A DNA stretch of 64,000 nucleotides from Henricia sp. BOLD:AAB3569 (taxonomy: Eukaryota > Echinodermata > Asteroidea > Spinulosida > Echinasteridae), in the NCBI GenBank assembly GCA_037783545.1, contig JBBELK010001634.1, forward strand, positions 21,000 through 84,999. The letters run 5' to 3'. Positions 53,266-63,957 of this stretch are shown one piece after another. Position 1 is the first letter of the stretch, and the number at the start of each line of letters is the position of its first letter. A program made the translations under genes and the position numbers. The notes beneath the pieces were generated by a model. That model saw only the letters and a list, made by a program, of their open reading frames with translations, did no database searches and was not told where the DNA came from.

Positions 53266-53322
53266 GTAAGGTCGACAATCCATGCATCCGTCTTGCGTCA
53301 AGCGTAGTGCGTACTGCATGAT

Positions 53323-53715
53323 GGGCAATTCCGGAAATTCAAATTTACACTTCAGAGACTTTGAGGGCTTGTAATGCTTCACGTATTCAAGTTGTTTGAT
53401 TTTAAACACATGTTCTTCAAGCATCATTGATGGAAGTGTAATTCCTGAAAAACTGATTGCAATGCCATTCTCAGTAAGTATGTAGGGTCCCCGAAACCCT
53501 CGGTTTCGGACGTACTCAATGAGTACGTCCGAAACTGAGATATTTTTGGATGTACCACGCATATTGAGAATGGCACTACAATACGTTTTTCATGAATGAC
53601 ACTTCCATCAATGATGCTTGAAAAACATGTTTTTAAAATCAAACAACTTGAATACGTGAAGCATTACAAGCCCTCAAAGTCTCTGAAGTGTAAATTTGAA
53701 TTTCCGGAATTGTCC
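53323..53715. mobile_element. GGGCAATTCCGG foldback element
   Basis: Complete palindrome starting 57 bp after exon 16. The last bases are GGAATTGTCC and lie within the target duplication of the next element. Confidence 0.85.
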
Positions 53716-54119
53716 TAGACTTGAGGTCAAGTCTCTAGACAGTCGTATTCGGTCCGTCTGACGCCTATAATCCCCACATGCAACAGCCGTTGTTATGAAT
53801 AGTACCTGTTTAGAGACTTGAGAAACCTGTATTCGCGCCAATATTAATGCATTCACTGCGCGTAATATATAATCACGCAGTTGCCATAGAACAAGTCGGA
53901 GGAGTAACATGAATATTAATGTCGTCCTGCGTTTCGACCAATCAGCTCTCTACGTCCAATTCTGGTAGCAAACTCCATAGACCGTGTACAAAACGGAAAC
54001 AGGTTTCTCAAGTCTGTAACTAGAGGTCGATTAGACTTGTTCCCAGTCCATTCGCGACTACGCTGCTGCGGTTTACGAACCAATCGGTCTATATAGTTAC
54101 AGACTTGACATCAAGTCTA
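53716..54119. mobile_element. MULE-like MITE with 9-bp target duplication
   Basis: Ends TAGACTTGAGGTCAAGTCT and AGACTTGACATCAAGTCTA. GAATTGTCC is present on both sides (53707-53715, 54120-54128). GACTTGA words recur inside. Confidence 0.85.
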
Positions 54120-54377
54120 GAATTGTCCTGATGTGTAAACATCAGTTGTTCAAAAAGCAATGCGGATATGTCCACGTATCCATATTGCGTTGTCCGTTTA
54201 AATTTAATATGCTCCAGGGAGCGATTGAAATAGATGATGCTTAAACGTTTTGTGAGAGAAATTCAGTGGAAAATGACCTGAAATACGCTCCTTGAAACAG
54301 TTTCCAGTGTTAATAACCGAGTGAAAGGCTAGTTAGACAAGATTCTACTTTGTATGACGTGTGAAAAGTGGGAGTCT

Positions 54378-54788
54378 AAGGGCGTGTTTGTTTCGGACGG
54401 ATCCAGATTCAGATCTGCGCAGATCCAAAGTGAACTCGTTCACTTCGCGCAGATCCTAATCGAGATCTGTGATCTGTGGAATCCTCCTCGAGAGATGGTT
54501 CAGCGCTAGATCCAAAATGGCGACGTAAACATTGTGGAGATTTTGTGTGAGTAAAACCGTGTCGTTTCAGTTTTCAGAGGCAACACACGATACAAACAAA
54601 TTTAGAATGCTTGTTTATTTACGACGAATGTCGTGGGAGAAATTTGGAACAGAAATTTGACAAATTTGGTAAATAAATTGCAATTCACGTGATTTGAGAT
54701 CCTAGTTGAGAGCGGTTTTGTTTGTTTCTGCGCGGTAAAACAGATCGGGATCTGGATTCGGATCTGTCATGAAACAAACACGCCCTTA
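54378..54788. mobile_element. Element rich in AGATCTG words (copy 2)
   Basis: Ends AAGGGCGTGTTTGTTTCGG and CATGAAACAAACACGCCCTT. ATCCAGATTCAGATCTGCGC and inverted counterparts fill both ends. Confidence 0.8.
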
Positions 54789-54800
54789 ACAACGTCATCG

Positions 54801-55147
54801 ACCCCGTTACAGAAATCGCTTCGTTCGACGAAGATTAGTTAATCATCGTTAGTTAATGAAGTGTGCATTCGCATCTTACTTAACGCATATAAGATCGAAG
54901 GAAGACACTGTTCACTGTAGGTGACTGCTACTGAAGCTTTACGACACCCCCCATCTTGTTACGTGTCAAATCATTTCATCAAACGAAAGGAGTGTTCACA
55001 TTAGGGAGTGTTCGAATGAAACAATCTCTTCGTCGAATGAAGCTATTTGCTTCATCGTTGAATGAAGAGGCATGCATTTACATCAGCAAATCTCTTGTCA
55101 AATCATCGGTGAATCTACAAAGCGATTTTTCTAATGAGAACAGGGTC
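54801..55147. mobile_element. TTCGACGAAG foldback element, second copy
   Basis: ACCCCGTTACAGAAATCGCT to CGATTTTTCTAATGAGAACA resembles 3952-4413; CTTCGTTCGACGAAG and TTCGTCGAATGAAGC are present. Confidence 0.7.
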
Positions 55148-55324
55148 TTTGTCCCGCCAACTTACCAAAGTCATTCCAATTTTGTTGACGACCTTCTATC
55201 CGGTACTTTTACATTCTATGTGGGGCTTGCCATACAGAAACACACATAGATGTTTAAAATATGCATCACACATATGTGCACAGTGCACTACTCATGACAT
55301 GGATACATGGATTTTTGGCCTGAC

Positions 55325-56350
55325 GGATAACACCTCATAATCATAGCACTTGACCCCAAGAAACAGGACACTGGTGCTGCAGGTAATAGATAGCACCTCA
55401 TAATCATAGCACTTGACCCCAAGAAACACAGGACACTGGTGCTACAGGTAACAGATAGCACCTCATAATCATGGCACTTGACCCCAAGAAACAGGACACT
55501 GGTGCTGCAGGTAATAGATAGCACCTCATAATTATGGCACTTGACCCCAAGAAACAGGACACTGGTGCTACAGGTAACAGATAGCACCTCATAATCATGG
55601 CACTTAACCCCAAGAAACACAGAACACTGGTGCTACAGGTAACAGATAGCACCTCATAATCATGGCACTTGACCCCATGAAACACAGAACACTGGTGCTA
55701 CAGGTAACAGATAGCACCTCATAATCATGGCACTTGACCCCATGAAACACAGGACACTGGTGCTACAGGTAACAGATAGCACCTCATAATCATGGCACTT
55801 GACCCCAAGAAACACAGAACACTGGTGCTACAGGTAACAGATAGCACCTCATAATCATGGCACTTGACCCCATGAAACACAGGACACTGGTGCTACAGGT
55901 AACAGATAGCACCTCATAATCATGGCACTTGACCCCAAGGAACACAGGACACTGGTGCTACAGGTAACAGATAGCATCTCATAATCATGGTACTTGACCC
56001 CAAGGAACACAGGACACTGGTGCTACAGGTAAATAGATAGCACCTCATAATCATAGCACTTGACCCCATGAAACACAGGACACTGGTGCTACAGGTAGTA
56101 GATAGCACCTCATAATCATGGCACTTGACCCCAAGAAACACAGGACACTGGTGCTACAGGTAACAGATAGCACCTAATAATCATGGCACTTGACCCCAAG
56201 AAACACAGGACACTGGTGCTACAGGTAACAGATAGCACCTAATAATCATGGCACTTGACCCCAAGAAACACAGGACACTGGTGCTACAGGTAATACTAAT
56301 AGATAGCACCTCATAATCATGGCACTTGACCCCAAGAAACACAGGACACA
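55325..56350 (+). repeat. About 65-bp minisatellite made from the 3' end and donor of exon 16
   Basis: Fifteen full units and one cut unit. Each contains AAGAAACACAGGACACTGG and TGCTACAG followed by GTAA, identical to exon 16 positions 53239-53269 (a few units have GCTGCAG). The other half of the unit (CACCTCATAATCATGGCACT) is not in exon 16. Every full unit except those with point changes therefore presents a CAG|GTAA donor. Confidence 0.9.
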
Positions 56351-57075
56351 CTGCCAAAAATGAAACTTATTTCAATATTTTTTTCCTTGGGAGTATAGCA
56401 AGAAAACTTTTTATTCCTAATTTCTTGATTGAAGTAATCTTTTTTTTTCTAGGTCAAGAATAATTTTCAAAAAATTAGAAAAAAGTTTTAAAACCTGTTT
56501 CTGATCTTCTTAGAAAAATATTCCCAATTAAGAAAACAACATCTTGAAATTAGAAAAAAAATTAGAAATCTTTTCTCGCACATTTTTTCTTGGGAGACAT
56601 GAACACTTTATTTTTCTTGATTTAAGAAAAACATTTTTCTGGGATGTCCAACACAAACGAGATATTTTTTAAGGTGGTTATTATAATTTTTTTCTCAAAA
56701 CCAAGAATTATTTTCTCATTAAAATTTTCTCAAAACTAGTTATTTCTTTTTTAAAATAAAGCATGCATGAAAATTATGGAACCAATGACGGGAATTACAT
56801 TGTGCAATGAATATGGGTAATTCTCAAAATTAGGGGTCCAAAACGTTAGGTTTCCCAGTTTAGTGTTAGCGCGCGTGCGTCATTTTCCGTGCAAAAAAAA
56901 CAAAGAAAAATCATCAGCACGCGCGTCATATATGGGGCCAATTTCATGGCGCTGCTAAGCACACAAATTTGCTTAGCACTACATTTATTTGCTTTATAAA
57001 ATGGATTACAAGCACAAAATATACGCCAACTTGTGTTCTTCGCAAGAGTAAGAGAATACAATGTACCTTTCAATG
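56351..57075. mobile_element. A/T-rich insertion splitting the minisatellite
   Basis: Array sequence stops at ACAGGACAC and resumes ACTGGTGCTACAG. The inserted DNA is rich in TTAGAAAAA and TTTTTCTTGGGA in both orientations, and includes a CCAATTTCATGG-type fragment at 56938. Clear termini were not found. Confidence 0.6.
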
Positions 57076-57143
57076 CACTGGTGCTACAGTTAACACATAG
57101 CACCTCATAATCATGGCACTTGACCCCAAGAAACACAGGACTT
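57076..57143 (+). repeat. Last unit of the exon-16-derived minisatellite
   Basis: CTGGTGCTACAG is followed by TTAACA, so the donor GT is lost in this unit. It lies 40 bp before exon 17. Confidence 0.8.
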
Positions 57144-57182
57144 AACAAGTATACATTTTTCTGTTGATGTTCATGCTAACAG

Positions 57183-57266
57183 AGCTCTAACGACCAGGCC
57201 AAAATCACTGACCTTCTCTCTCAAATTGGTGAACTGACACTCGGCAAACGTGATCTTGAAGAAAAG
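57183..57266 (+). CDS. MYO18A: MYO18 exon 17: coiled-coil tail (28 codons), last exon in window
   Basis: Phase 0-0, reading SSNDQAKITDLLSQIGELTL then GKRDLEEK. It matches the [25 protein letters not shown] section of MYO18A, so it follows exon 16 directly. The acceptor is TGCTAACAG (the AG at 57181-57182; an alternative AG two bases later would break the frame) and the donor AAG|GTAAAT. I found no later tail exon up to 64000, so the gene continues downstream. Confidence 0.88.
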
Positions 57267-57370
57267 GTAAATAATGCATATTTTCATCTCTTTCAGTTTT
57301 TGATTTTTAAAGGATTAAATGAACTCGTCCAGATTTTTTCCAGAAAATGGATTTCGTTCTAACACAACAC

Positions 57371-57896
57371 CTAAAGATAGTATACATGTACATGATTGGT
57401 AAACTGTTACAAATAGTTTTATCCCCCTGTGTGATTGAAGATATGCATGATTAAAACCAACCTGAGCAAAAACCAGCTCCGTACTTCGTCTAACTTTTGA
57501 GAAATCAGTCAAAAAAGGGTTTGCAGTCATTTCGCCCCAAAACCACTTCGCCCTGAACCATTTCGCCCTGAACCACGGCCTGTGCATGAAGTGGTATTGG
57601 GGCGAAGTGGCATTTGGGCGATCTGTTGTTTGGACGAACCAATTTGGGGCGAAATGGCTCTCGGGCGAAATGGCACTTGGGCGAAATGGTTTTGGGGCGA
57701 ATTGAATTTTCGTCTCATGAGACGAAAACTAATTGTTTTACTCATTTCTCAAAGACTATAGCCCTTCAGAGAAAACCATTTCAGGGGAAGTTTTCTACGG
57801 TCATCATGTTTATATTGTGTAAGTTAGGCGTAAATCTGTGAACATTTCTGATTTTCGAGATTACCAATGATGTATACTGCCTTTAAATAAAATACC
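57371..57896 (-). mobile_element. TTAA-type MITE with TTCGCCC array (copy D)
   Basis: Reverse copy of 5274-5798. The array reads GGGGCGAAATGG and variants at 57600-57705. Confidence 0.85.
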
Positions 57897-58460
57897 TTCC
57901 TAAAATACTCTCCGCTGGGAAGAAAACAGGAAGTATGCAATCTCCAGTTTGGATGTGGAAGCATAAAGGTTGGTGTAATCACTGCACTGTTTTATGTAAC
58001 CGGATAAATTAGTTTACAAAACATTTGTAGTTTGAAAATAAACAGATTGAGAGCCTACAATTTCAGAATGGTAATGAGAAAAATATGTCAAACGATAAGG
58101 TATCAAAATCTCAACACCCAGGGGAAAAATGGGGGGAGGGGGGGCGTGTTAAAAATGTGTTGACACACCCCTTTAAAGGAGGGTAACCAGATCACATTTT
58201 GGAGCACCCCATTTTTCCCATGGGTGTTGAGATTTTGATACCATATGTGTCATATTTTTCTCATTACCACTCTGAAATTTCGCGCCCTCAATCCGTATAT
58301 TTCCAGGGATATCGTCAAAAACCCACCGATGTTTAGTAAATTAATTTATCCGGTTCCATGAAGCAATGCTGTAATTACACCAAATGTTTTGCTTCCACAT
58401 CCAAACTGGAAATGGAAATTTCCTGTTTTGTTCCCATGGACAGTATTTTGGAGAGGTATA
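57897..58460. mobile_element. ATCCGGTTCC foldback element
   Basis: The left half (ATACCTTCCTAAAATAC, AACCGGATAAATTAGTTTAC) pairs with the right half (TTAATTTATCCGGTTCC, AGTATTTTGGAGAGGTAT) around a G-rich centre. Confidence 0.75.
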
Positions 58461-58550
58461 TGAATGTTACGTTGAAACGAAATAAATAAAAATAAAATCT
58501 TGTCACACTCCTTTAACATGTCTGAGCGATGCCTTTAATAGCTAACACAA

Positions 58551-59318
58551 GGCCTTTTCACACTTAAAAAATCTAGGGGTTGGCGCGGGGTTGAAAAAAA
58601 GCGACGTTTCACACTTGAACAATTTTAACCCCGCGTCAACCCCGAGATTGCTTTAAACCCGGGTTAAACTCAACCCTGCTCGGGACCAGGGTTAACAAAA
58701 TTTCGCCCCGGGTTGAAAACAGTCGTGTGAAACAAGCAGGGTTGAGTTCGCCCTGGGTTGAGATTCTTGCAGCTTTTATGAGCTACAAATGTCATGTTAA
58801 AGCCTGCAAATGTTACCGTTTTTTCAATAATTTGCATGAATACTACCAGCTGAATGAATGTGTTCAGGTACATGTTTTAGCGACCCCGGCCCTGGGTAGT
58901 GGCGGTGTACACATGAACATGTTGTGAAGATCAGAGCTTCCGTTTTGAGAGGCTATTTTTACATCATCCTTCATTCACTTTTGCACTTTTCTGTTGTAAA
59001 AAAAAACGGCACAAGCAGCCAAAAACAAAAATAGGGCAGAAAAGCGATGATGAATTCGAAAAATTAGAATTATTTCCAGCAGGGGACAGCACTTACGCAT
59101 GCGAGCAACGCTCGATTATATCACTCGCCCCGGGTTGGCATTGCACAAGTGTGAAACCTCCTCGTTCAACTCAGGGTTGAACTCGCCCCGGGGCGAATTA
59201 AACCCGGTTTGGCCGAAACAAGTGTGAAACGATGCGAGGTTGAATGTGGGGTTGAAAATTGACATTTCAACCTGGGGTTGAGTTCAACCAGGGTTGAGGG
59301 GTTGTAGTGTGAAAGTCC
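58551..59318. mobile_element. GGGTTGA-rich foldback element
   Basis: Ends GGCCTTTTCACACTT and AGTGTGAAAGTCC. GGGTTGA, CAACCC and CCCCGGGTT words cluster at both ends; the middle is unique. Confidence 0.75.
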
Positions 59319-59321
59319 AGT

Positions 59322-60083
59322 GGCCTTTTCCCACAGCACTTTAACCCCGAGATAACCCGGGTAACAGACAAATTTAACCTCGAGATTACCCAGGTTAAGG
59401 GTTCGTTTCCCACGGCAAATCTCGGGGTTACGAATTACCCGGGTTATCTGGCCAAAAATGCCACTTAACCCGGGTAATTTCTAGCCCTGCTCGGGAGGTG
59501 AGTTAACCCACCAATCTCAAGGTTAACGGCGACCTTGAGACGATTCTCCGGGTTAACGTTTGTCGTGGGAAACGACGACAATAGCCTACCCGGGTAGGCT
59601 ATTTAGCGAGTTTAATTCTTGCTGCAATAATGATTGGGTCAAAGGTTGCAAGTGCGCCCACGCTTGAATGGCACTGTCAAACTGGTACAACAAAGAACGC
59701 GTGGGGCCAGTGACGAAGCACACATCGATAAATATTATTAAACATATGCGAAATATTAACTGCCAAATTGCCAGTGATGTTTCTGTGTCGTCCGCCGTGT
59801 TTGTGTCTGCGCGCGCAACCTGATCGATCAATCGATCGATTTTCCACATGCAATGGTTTCTGGGTATTTGTGCTGATTGGTGTACCCGGGTACGTGCGCA
59901 TGCAGAAATGCCGTGGGAAAAGGGTCGCTGTTGTACCCGTGTAAGAGACGACCCTGGTAAGTGCTTCTCCGGGTTAACGCTTGTCGTGTGAAAAGAAACT
60001 CCGGGTTAAATCTAACCCGGGTTATTTACCGCTACCAGGGTTGAAAAGTTACCCGGGTCGGAGGTGGGTAGTGGGAAAAGGCC
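59322..60083. mobile_element. CCCGGGTTA-rich foldback element
   Basis: Ends GGCCTTTTCCCACAGC and TAGTGGGAAAAGGCC. More than a dozen AACCCGGGTTA-type words occur. It abuts the previous element with a 3-bp gap and has almost the same length (762 against 768 bp). Confidence 0.8.
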
Positions 60084-60595
60084 TCTACAGTGTATGAACA
60101 CAGCCCTACAGGATGCCAATCAGTGGCCGCTATGTACATGTACACTATCGTGATTTATATTACCCTAGACCCTGTAGTATCCTCTATCATCCCACACTAT
60201 CCAATCACAAGCCCCCAGGTTGCGAGTACTTTCCCTGCCCTCATGTTGACTGACGACAGCTCCAGCAGGTTGATCAAGTTTGCTTATTCAAATACTAATC
60301 GACTGGGTCAACACAGCTGCTGTTGACTGAGTACATGGAGACATTTAGACTTCAAACATGCCCTAATGAAAAGGCAACTACTGGTACAGTACAGGCCCTA
60401 TTACAGGATTTCATATCATGGTTGTAGGCTGCGGGGCATGACCTGTATGTCAGAAATGTTAGTGGCTGTTCGTGGAATGATAATGATTTTTTTTTTACGG
60501 AGGAAATTGTTCCACACTATCAGTGGCATACCACTTTTTTTTTTCTTTTTTTTTTTACAGCTCTCAGAAATTATATTTAATACTGAGGATTATTA
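60084..60595. other. Intron, nothing recognised
   Basis: Two T tracts (60489-60496, 60535-60556). The second precedes CAG at 60558-60560 like an acceptor, but the following frame does not resemble MYO18. Confidence 0.4.
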
Positions 60596-61212
60596 TGCTA
60601 CAGTCACACGGTCATATACGGATCTTACGGACGCAATCTATCCGTAATGGATCCGTAATTAATCCGCCGAATCCGCAGCATCCGCCAGGATCCGCAGAAA
60701 TATTTTGAAAATCTCAAAATATTTTTTAAAGTTCCCGCGGATAAAAAATCCGTAATTATCCGTAATATACGTAACTCTCCGTAAACTATCCGTATTTCTT
60801 CCGCAGTCAACACCTACGGATCCATTTTGGAGGAGAGATGCATTTACTGTTCCTTACGGATGAGTGAAAAATAGAGCAGAGTGAAAAATAGAGCAGAACT
60901 TGTCCTCTTGGCATCCAAAATGCGCCTGAAATGGCGTCGCGTCCGCTGCTGATGAAAATCGGAGAATGCAGACGCGAAAGTAAACCGCATCTTTCCGTAA
61001 GTCTCCGTATCTCTCCGTAAGTCTCTGCAAGTCATCCGAAAGTCATCCGTAACTATCCGCAGCATCCGTAAAAATTAGATGTCACCTGCCGCAATTGTTT
61101 TTCATTTAATAGGCGTAAATGTCCGTATTTATCCGTAATTCATCCGCAATTATCCGTATTTCATGGCTAATTTAACTTTTTTGCGGATAAAAAATATAAA
61201 AAATCCGCAGTA
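60596..61212. mobile_element. TCCGTAA-word element
   Basis: TCCGTAA, ATCCGTA and ATCCGCA occur over 25 times, mostly in one orientation, at 60640-60810 and 61000-61190. The left end is near CAGTCACACGGTCATATACG; the right end is cut by the next element. Confidence 0.65.
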
Positions 61213-61485
61213 GGGTCTTTCCACAGTAAAGGGGGCATTTTGGCAACACAGACCATATTTTCCAGTAAATATCTTTGTCTGGTATTAAAATAAATGAAAT
61301 AAGTTTCAGTTGCTCTGATGAGATAACTTAGGCCCAAAAAGGGTTACAAATAGTGTGACAACATGCCTTTCTAAAAACCCTGTGTACAAATTTCCAATAT
61401 ACGCTCGTAACCGGGATGGACACTTGTGTTACATTTTAGGCCATCCCGGTTTTGTTGGGTATGTTTTTCACAGAAATGCGGTACT
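61213..61485. mobile_element. Foldback element, GGGGGCATTTTGGC type, right arm lost
   Basis: Left arm and centre only (GGGTCTTTCCACAGTAAAGG to CCATCCCGGTT). Confidence 0.75.
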
Positions 61486-61621
61486 TTTGGAAAAGTCGAT
61501 AGTTCTGTTTAGATGTTTTTATTTTATCTCAAAATTATATTAAGGAAATCTTTGTGGCACAACTTGAAGACTTTGTTTTATTTTGAGATGAAAAAAAAAA
61601 CATTTTAAGAAAACTGGGACA

Positions 61622-61676
61622 TGCCACGAAATACACAGCTCCATAGCAAAGGCATGGAGCTGCGTATTTCGTGGCA
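61622..61676. repeat. 55-nt hairpin
   Basis: Arms 61622-61644 and 61654-61676 pair with one mismatch around a 9-nt loop. Half of it recurs at 21168-21195, which points to a repeat origin. Confidence 0.65.
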
Positions 61677-62085
61677 CGAATTTGGCCTCATGCGCGCATT
61701 GACGAGCCTCTGCCTTTGAGTCTAATGCGGACACACCGGTAAAAGTGCTCTGGAAGCGTACGTCCAGGCCGTAAAGGCCATACTGTGAGAGGACGCTGCG
61801 CATAGTCTCCCCACGGTCTCAGGAAAATTTCCTGTGTCGAAAAAGTCAAAATACGGACAACAGTAAAATTTACCCATTTTTCATTTTACCATCGTCTCGG
61901 TAAAACCTCCTGAAAAATAAGTCCAATACGGACACGGCGCAAGTTCCCTACTGTATCAGCCCCAAATAAAAGGCCTATGTTGTACTATGACATATGTAAT
62001 GTGTGTAGAAAGTACAGTGCGCATGTGGTTGTGTGCAGAAAAATCGCTGTACATGAATTCATGGTTCGTGCTGTCAATGACCAGT

Positions 62086-62136
62086 TACCTTCTGGGACTC
62101 GGTTGCCTTCTGGGACTTAGTTGCCTTCTGGGACTT
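62086..62136 (+). repeat. Three-unit tandem repeat
   Basis: TTGCCTTCTGGGACTTAG-type units repeat three times. Confidence 0.7.
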
Positions 62137-62669
62137 CGTATAGACTAGACAATGATGCCTTAGTGGCGATGTCCAGGAAAGATTCTGAGAGATGCGGAGA
62201 GCCTCAAATGTCTACTGAGATTGTAATCTGTTCAATTAGGCGGCAATTAAACATGTAGTCAAAAGTTCACAGAATAAATCTTGAATCATTTACTTGACTC
62301 GATCGCTTTTTCTCCCCCACAGGCCGCAAAGTAATTGCATGAAATTATAAGGTGCGAAAAGGGCACTTGATGGCAATCGCATGCATTTGATTTTAGTTTT
62401 TCGACGCGGATGAGCTAAATGTTAGAGATGTTGTATCTTTCATAGTTTCATCGCTTGGGGCATAGGGTAATTGGGAAGTAAATTGGTTGCTGTGTTAGAG
62501 ACTGGAAATTGCAGGTGCAGTTTTCTTTTCTTTTCTTTTTTATCTAAAGTCATGGATGCAGTGGTCGTACTAAATTTTGTAAAAAATCTTACTGCATGAG
62601 CCTCTATAACATTTCCATTGTGGTAATCCATCTGCACATCCCCACAGTCTGTGGAATGTTTTTTGCCAT
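62137..62669. other. Intron, nothing recognised
   Basis: No supported feature. Confidence 0.35.
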
Positions 62670-63005
62670 TTAAAAAGGCCAAGTACATCATTTGCAGTTA
62701 GCCAAAATTTTACTTCACGAGTTGACAAGAAAAAATGACAAAGTATTGATAGCAATGGTAACAAACACCACATGATTTGTTTCCCTGTGTAAAATGGTAC
62801 CTTTTGTGGGAGAAATTGCCAACCGAAGGTGTTTTTTTTTTTTTAAGTCGTTTGCAAATGATTTTTTTAAAAACCATTTCTGATCATTTAAGACAAAAAA
62901 AAAACATGCATGGATTTTTAAGGTTTTCTGAAGTATTACTGCATCTATGTGGCTGAAATTTCTACAAGGCAGTTTATCAATATTTTTAGTTACGTAATGC
63001 TATAA
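62670..63005 (+). mobile_element. TTAA-type MITE, ATTTGCA-type, right end lost
   Basis: TTAAAAAGGCCAAGTACATC onward matches the complement of 25581-25966 up to CTGCATCTATGTGGCTGAAA. Confidence 0.65.
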
Positions 63006-63728
63006 ACAGCCAAAGTGTGACGTGGGTTGCCATGGCTCTAAACATCATGGCCGTCTTAAAAAGTACCATTGCAAAAGCACAGGGACATGGTTGAGTGATT
63101 TTTAGTGTAGAGCCATTGCCTAGGCAACTAACAAAAGATGACATATTCACTTTGGCAGTCTATTGTTTCTGTTTTTAATTGTTTTCCAGTCATGGGGGAG
63201 GGGTTTGGGGGGGTTTGGGGGGGGGGAAGGAGAAGGCGACGATTTTCTATGTGCCATGCAAGCGCTCGCAGCGATCCACCCGTAACTTACTTGCTACGCC
63301 ACTGCGTTGAGCATGCAGCGCCCCCAAGAGATGAACACATTTACCACTTGAGGGCGCTGTTCAAATGCATGCTACTGTCATGGCCGTTATATCGACGCTG
63401 ATCGATAATAGCAAGCGAATCATGTTTGGTGAATTTACACCTCTTTTTGGAATGGCTGTATTTTCACAGTGTTTTAGAGGGGAAAATTCATTATTTTTGT
63501 CCGGGCGGCCACGTTTTTTGTCCGGGCGGCACATTTATGTCCAGGCGCTAACAGTACCTGTGATGATTTTGTCCAGGTGCACCACCCGGACAAAGCCGGC
63601 AGCGAAGATCACTGCACAGAACCCAAAAAATATCAGTTTACAAAATGTTTACGTAGTGCTCTCATTAAAACATGAAAATGTGTGTTTAAATAAAAGATTT
63701 TTCAAGTTCCTGTTTATTTTTTAAGCAG
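63006..63728. other. Intron with G run and GTCCGGGCGGC repeats
   Basis: A G-rich run at 63195-63236. GTCCGGGCGGC occurs twice at 63499-63530, followed by GTCCAGGCGC, GTCCAGGTGC and inverted CACCCGGAC. No gene seen. Confidence 0.45.
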
Positions 63729-63733
63729 GTGAA

Positions 63734-63957
63734 CCTTTTCATAATTTATTTATTTATTTATTATTTATTTATTTACCACATCCAACAGCAGAGAGACCGC
63801 CAATTACAGGAATGGGAGCAAGTGTGGTTGAGTGCCTTGCTCAAGGGCACAGGTGCCACAACCCGTCGCGGCCCGGAATCGAACCTACATTCTAGTACTA
63901 GCACTAGCACAGGAACTTAAGTTCGACGCACTAGACCACTCGGCCATAACACCCCAC
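63734..63957 (-). mobile_element. tRNA-Leu-like SINE, internally deleted copy
   Basis: On the minus strand it starts TGGGGTGTTATGGCCGAGTG, has B box GGTTCGATTCCGGGCC, and ends with an (AAATAAAT)n tail. About 150 bp of the 30970 body is missing. Confidence 0.85.

Larger units (their letters stand above)
1398..57266 (+). other. MYO18A: MYO18A-like myosin XVIII gene, 17 visible exons, open at both ends
   Basis: Seventeen + strand segments are bounded by AG and GT and join in frame into one protein that follows the order of animal myosin XVIII: loop 2, the LHFVHC segment, SH helix region, converter, IQ helix, a W-P-W-W junction and a long coiled-coil tail. Myosin XVIII is known as a divergent class-2-related myosin that binds actin and co-assembles with non-muscle myosin II but has little or no ATPase activity. 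The ATP-binding part lies upstream of this window, so that property cannot be checked here. Introns are 0.9 to 13 kb and consist mostly of mobile DNA. No promoter, start codon, stop codon or poly(A) site of the gene is in view. Confidence 0.93.

Noticed and set aside
55288..56141. Cys/Met-rich repetitive open frames on the minus strand
   Set aside because: They are the minisatellite read backwards. Unit lengths that are not always multiples of three shift the frame, and there is no gene context.
60541..60708. Candidate exon after a long T tract and CAG
   Set aside because: The following frame (LSEIIFNTEDYYATVTRSYT) has no heptads, does not match the expected next MYO18 tail segment, and has no good donor.
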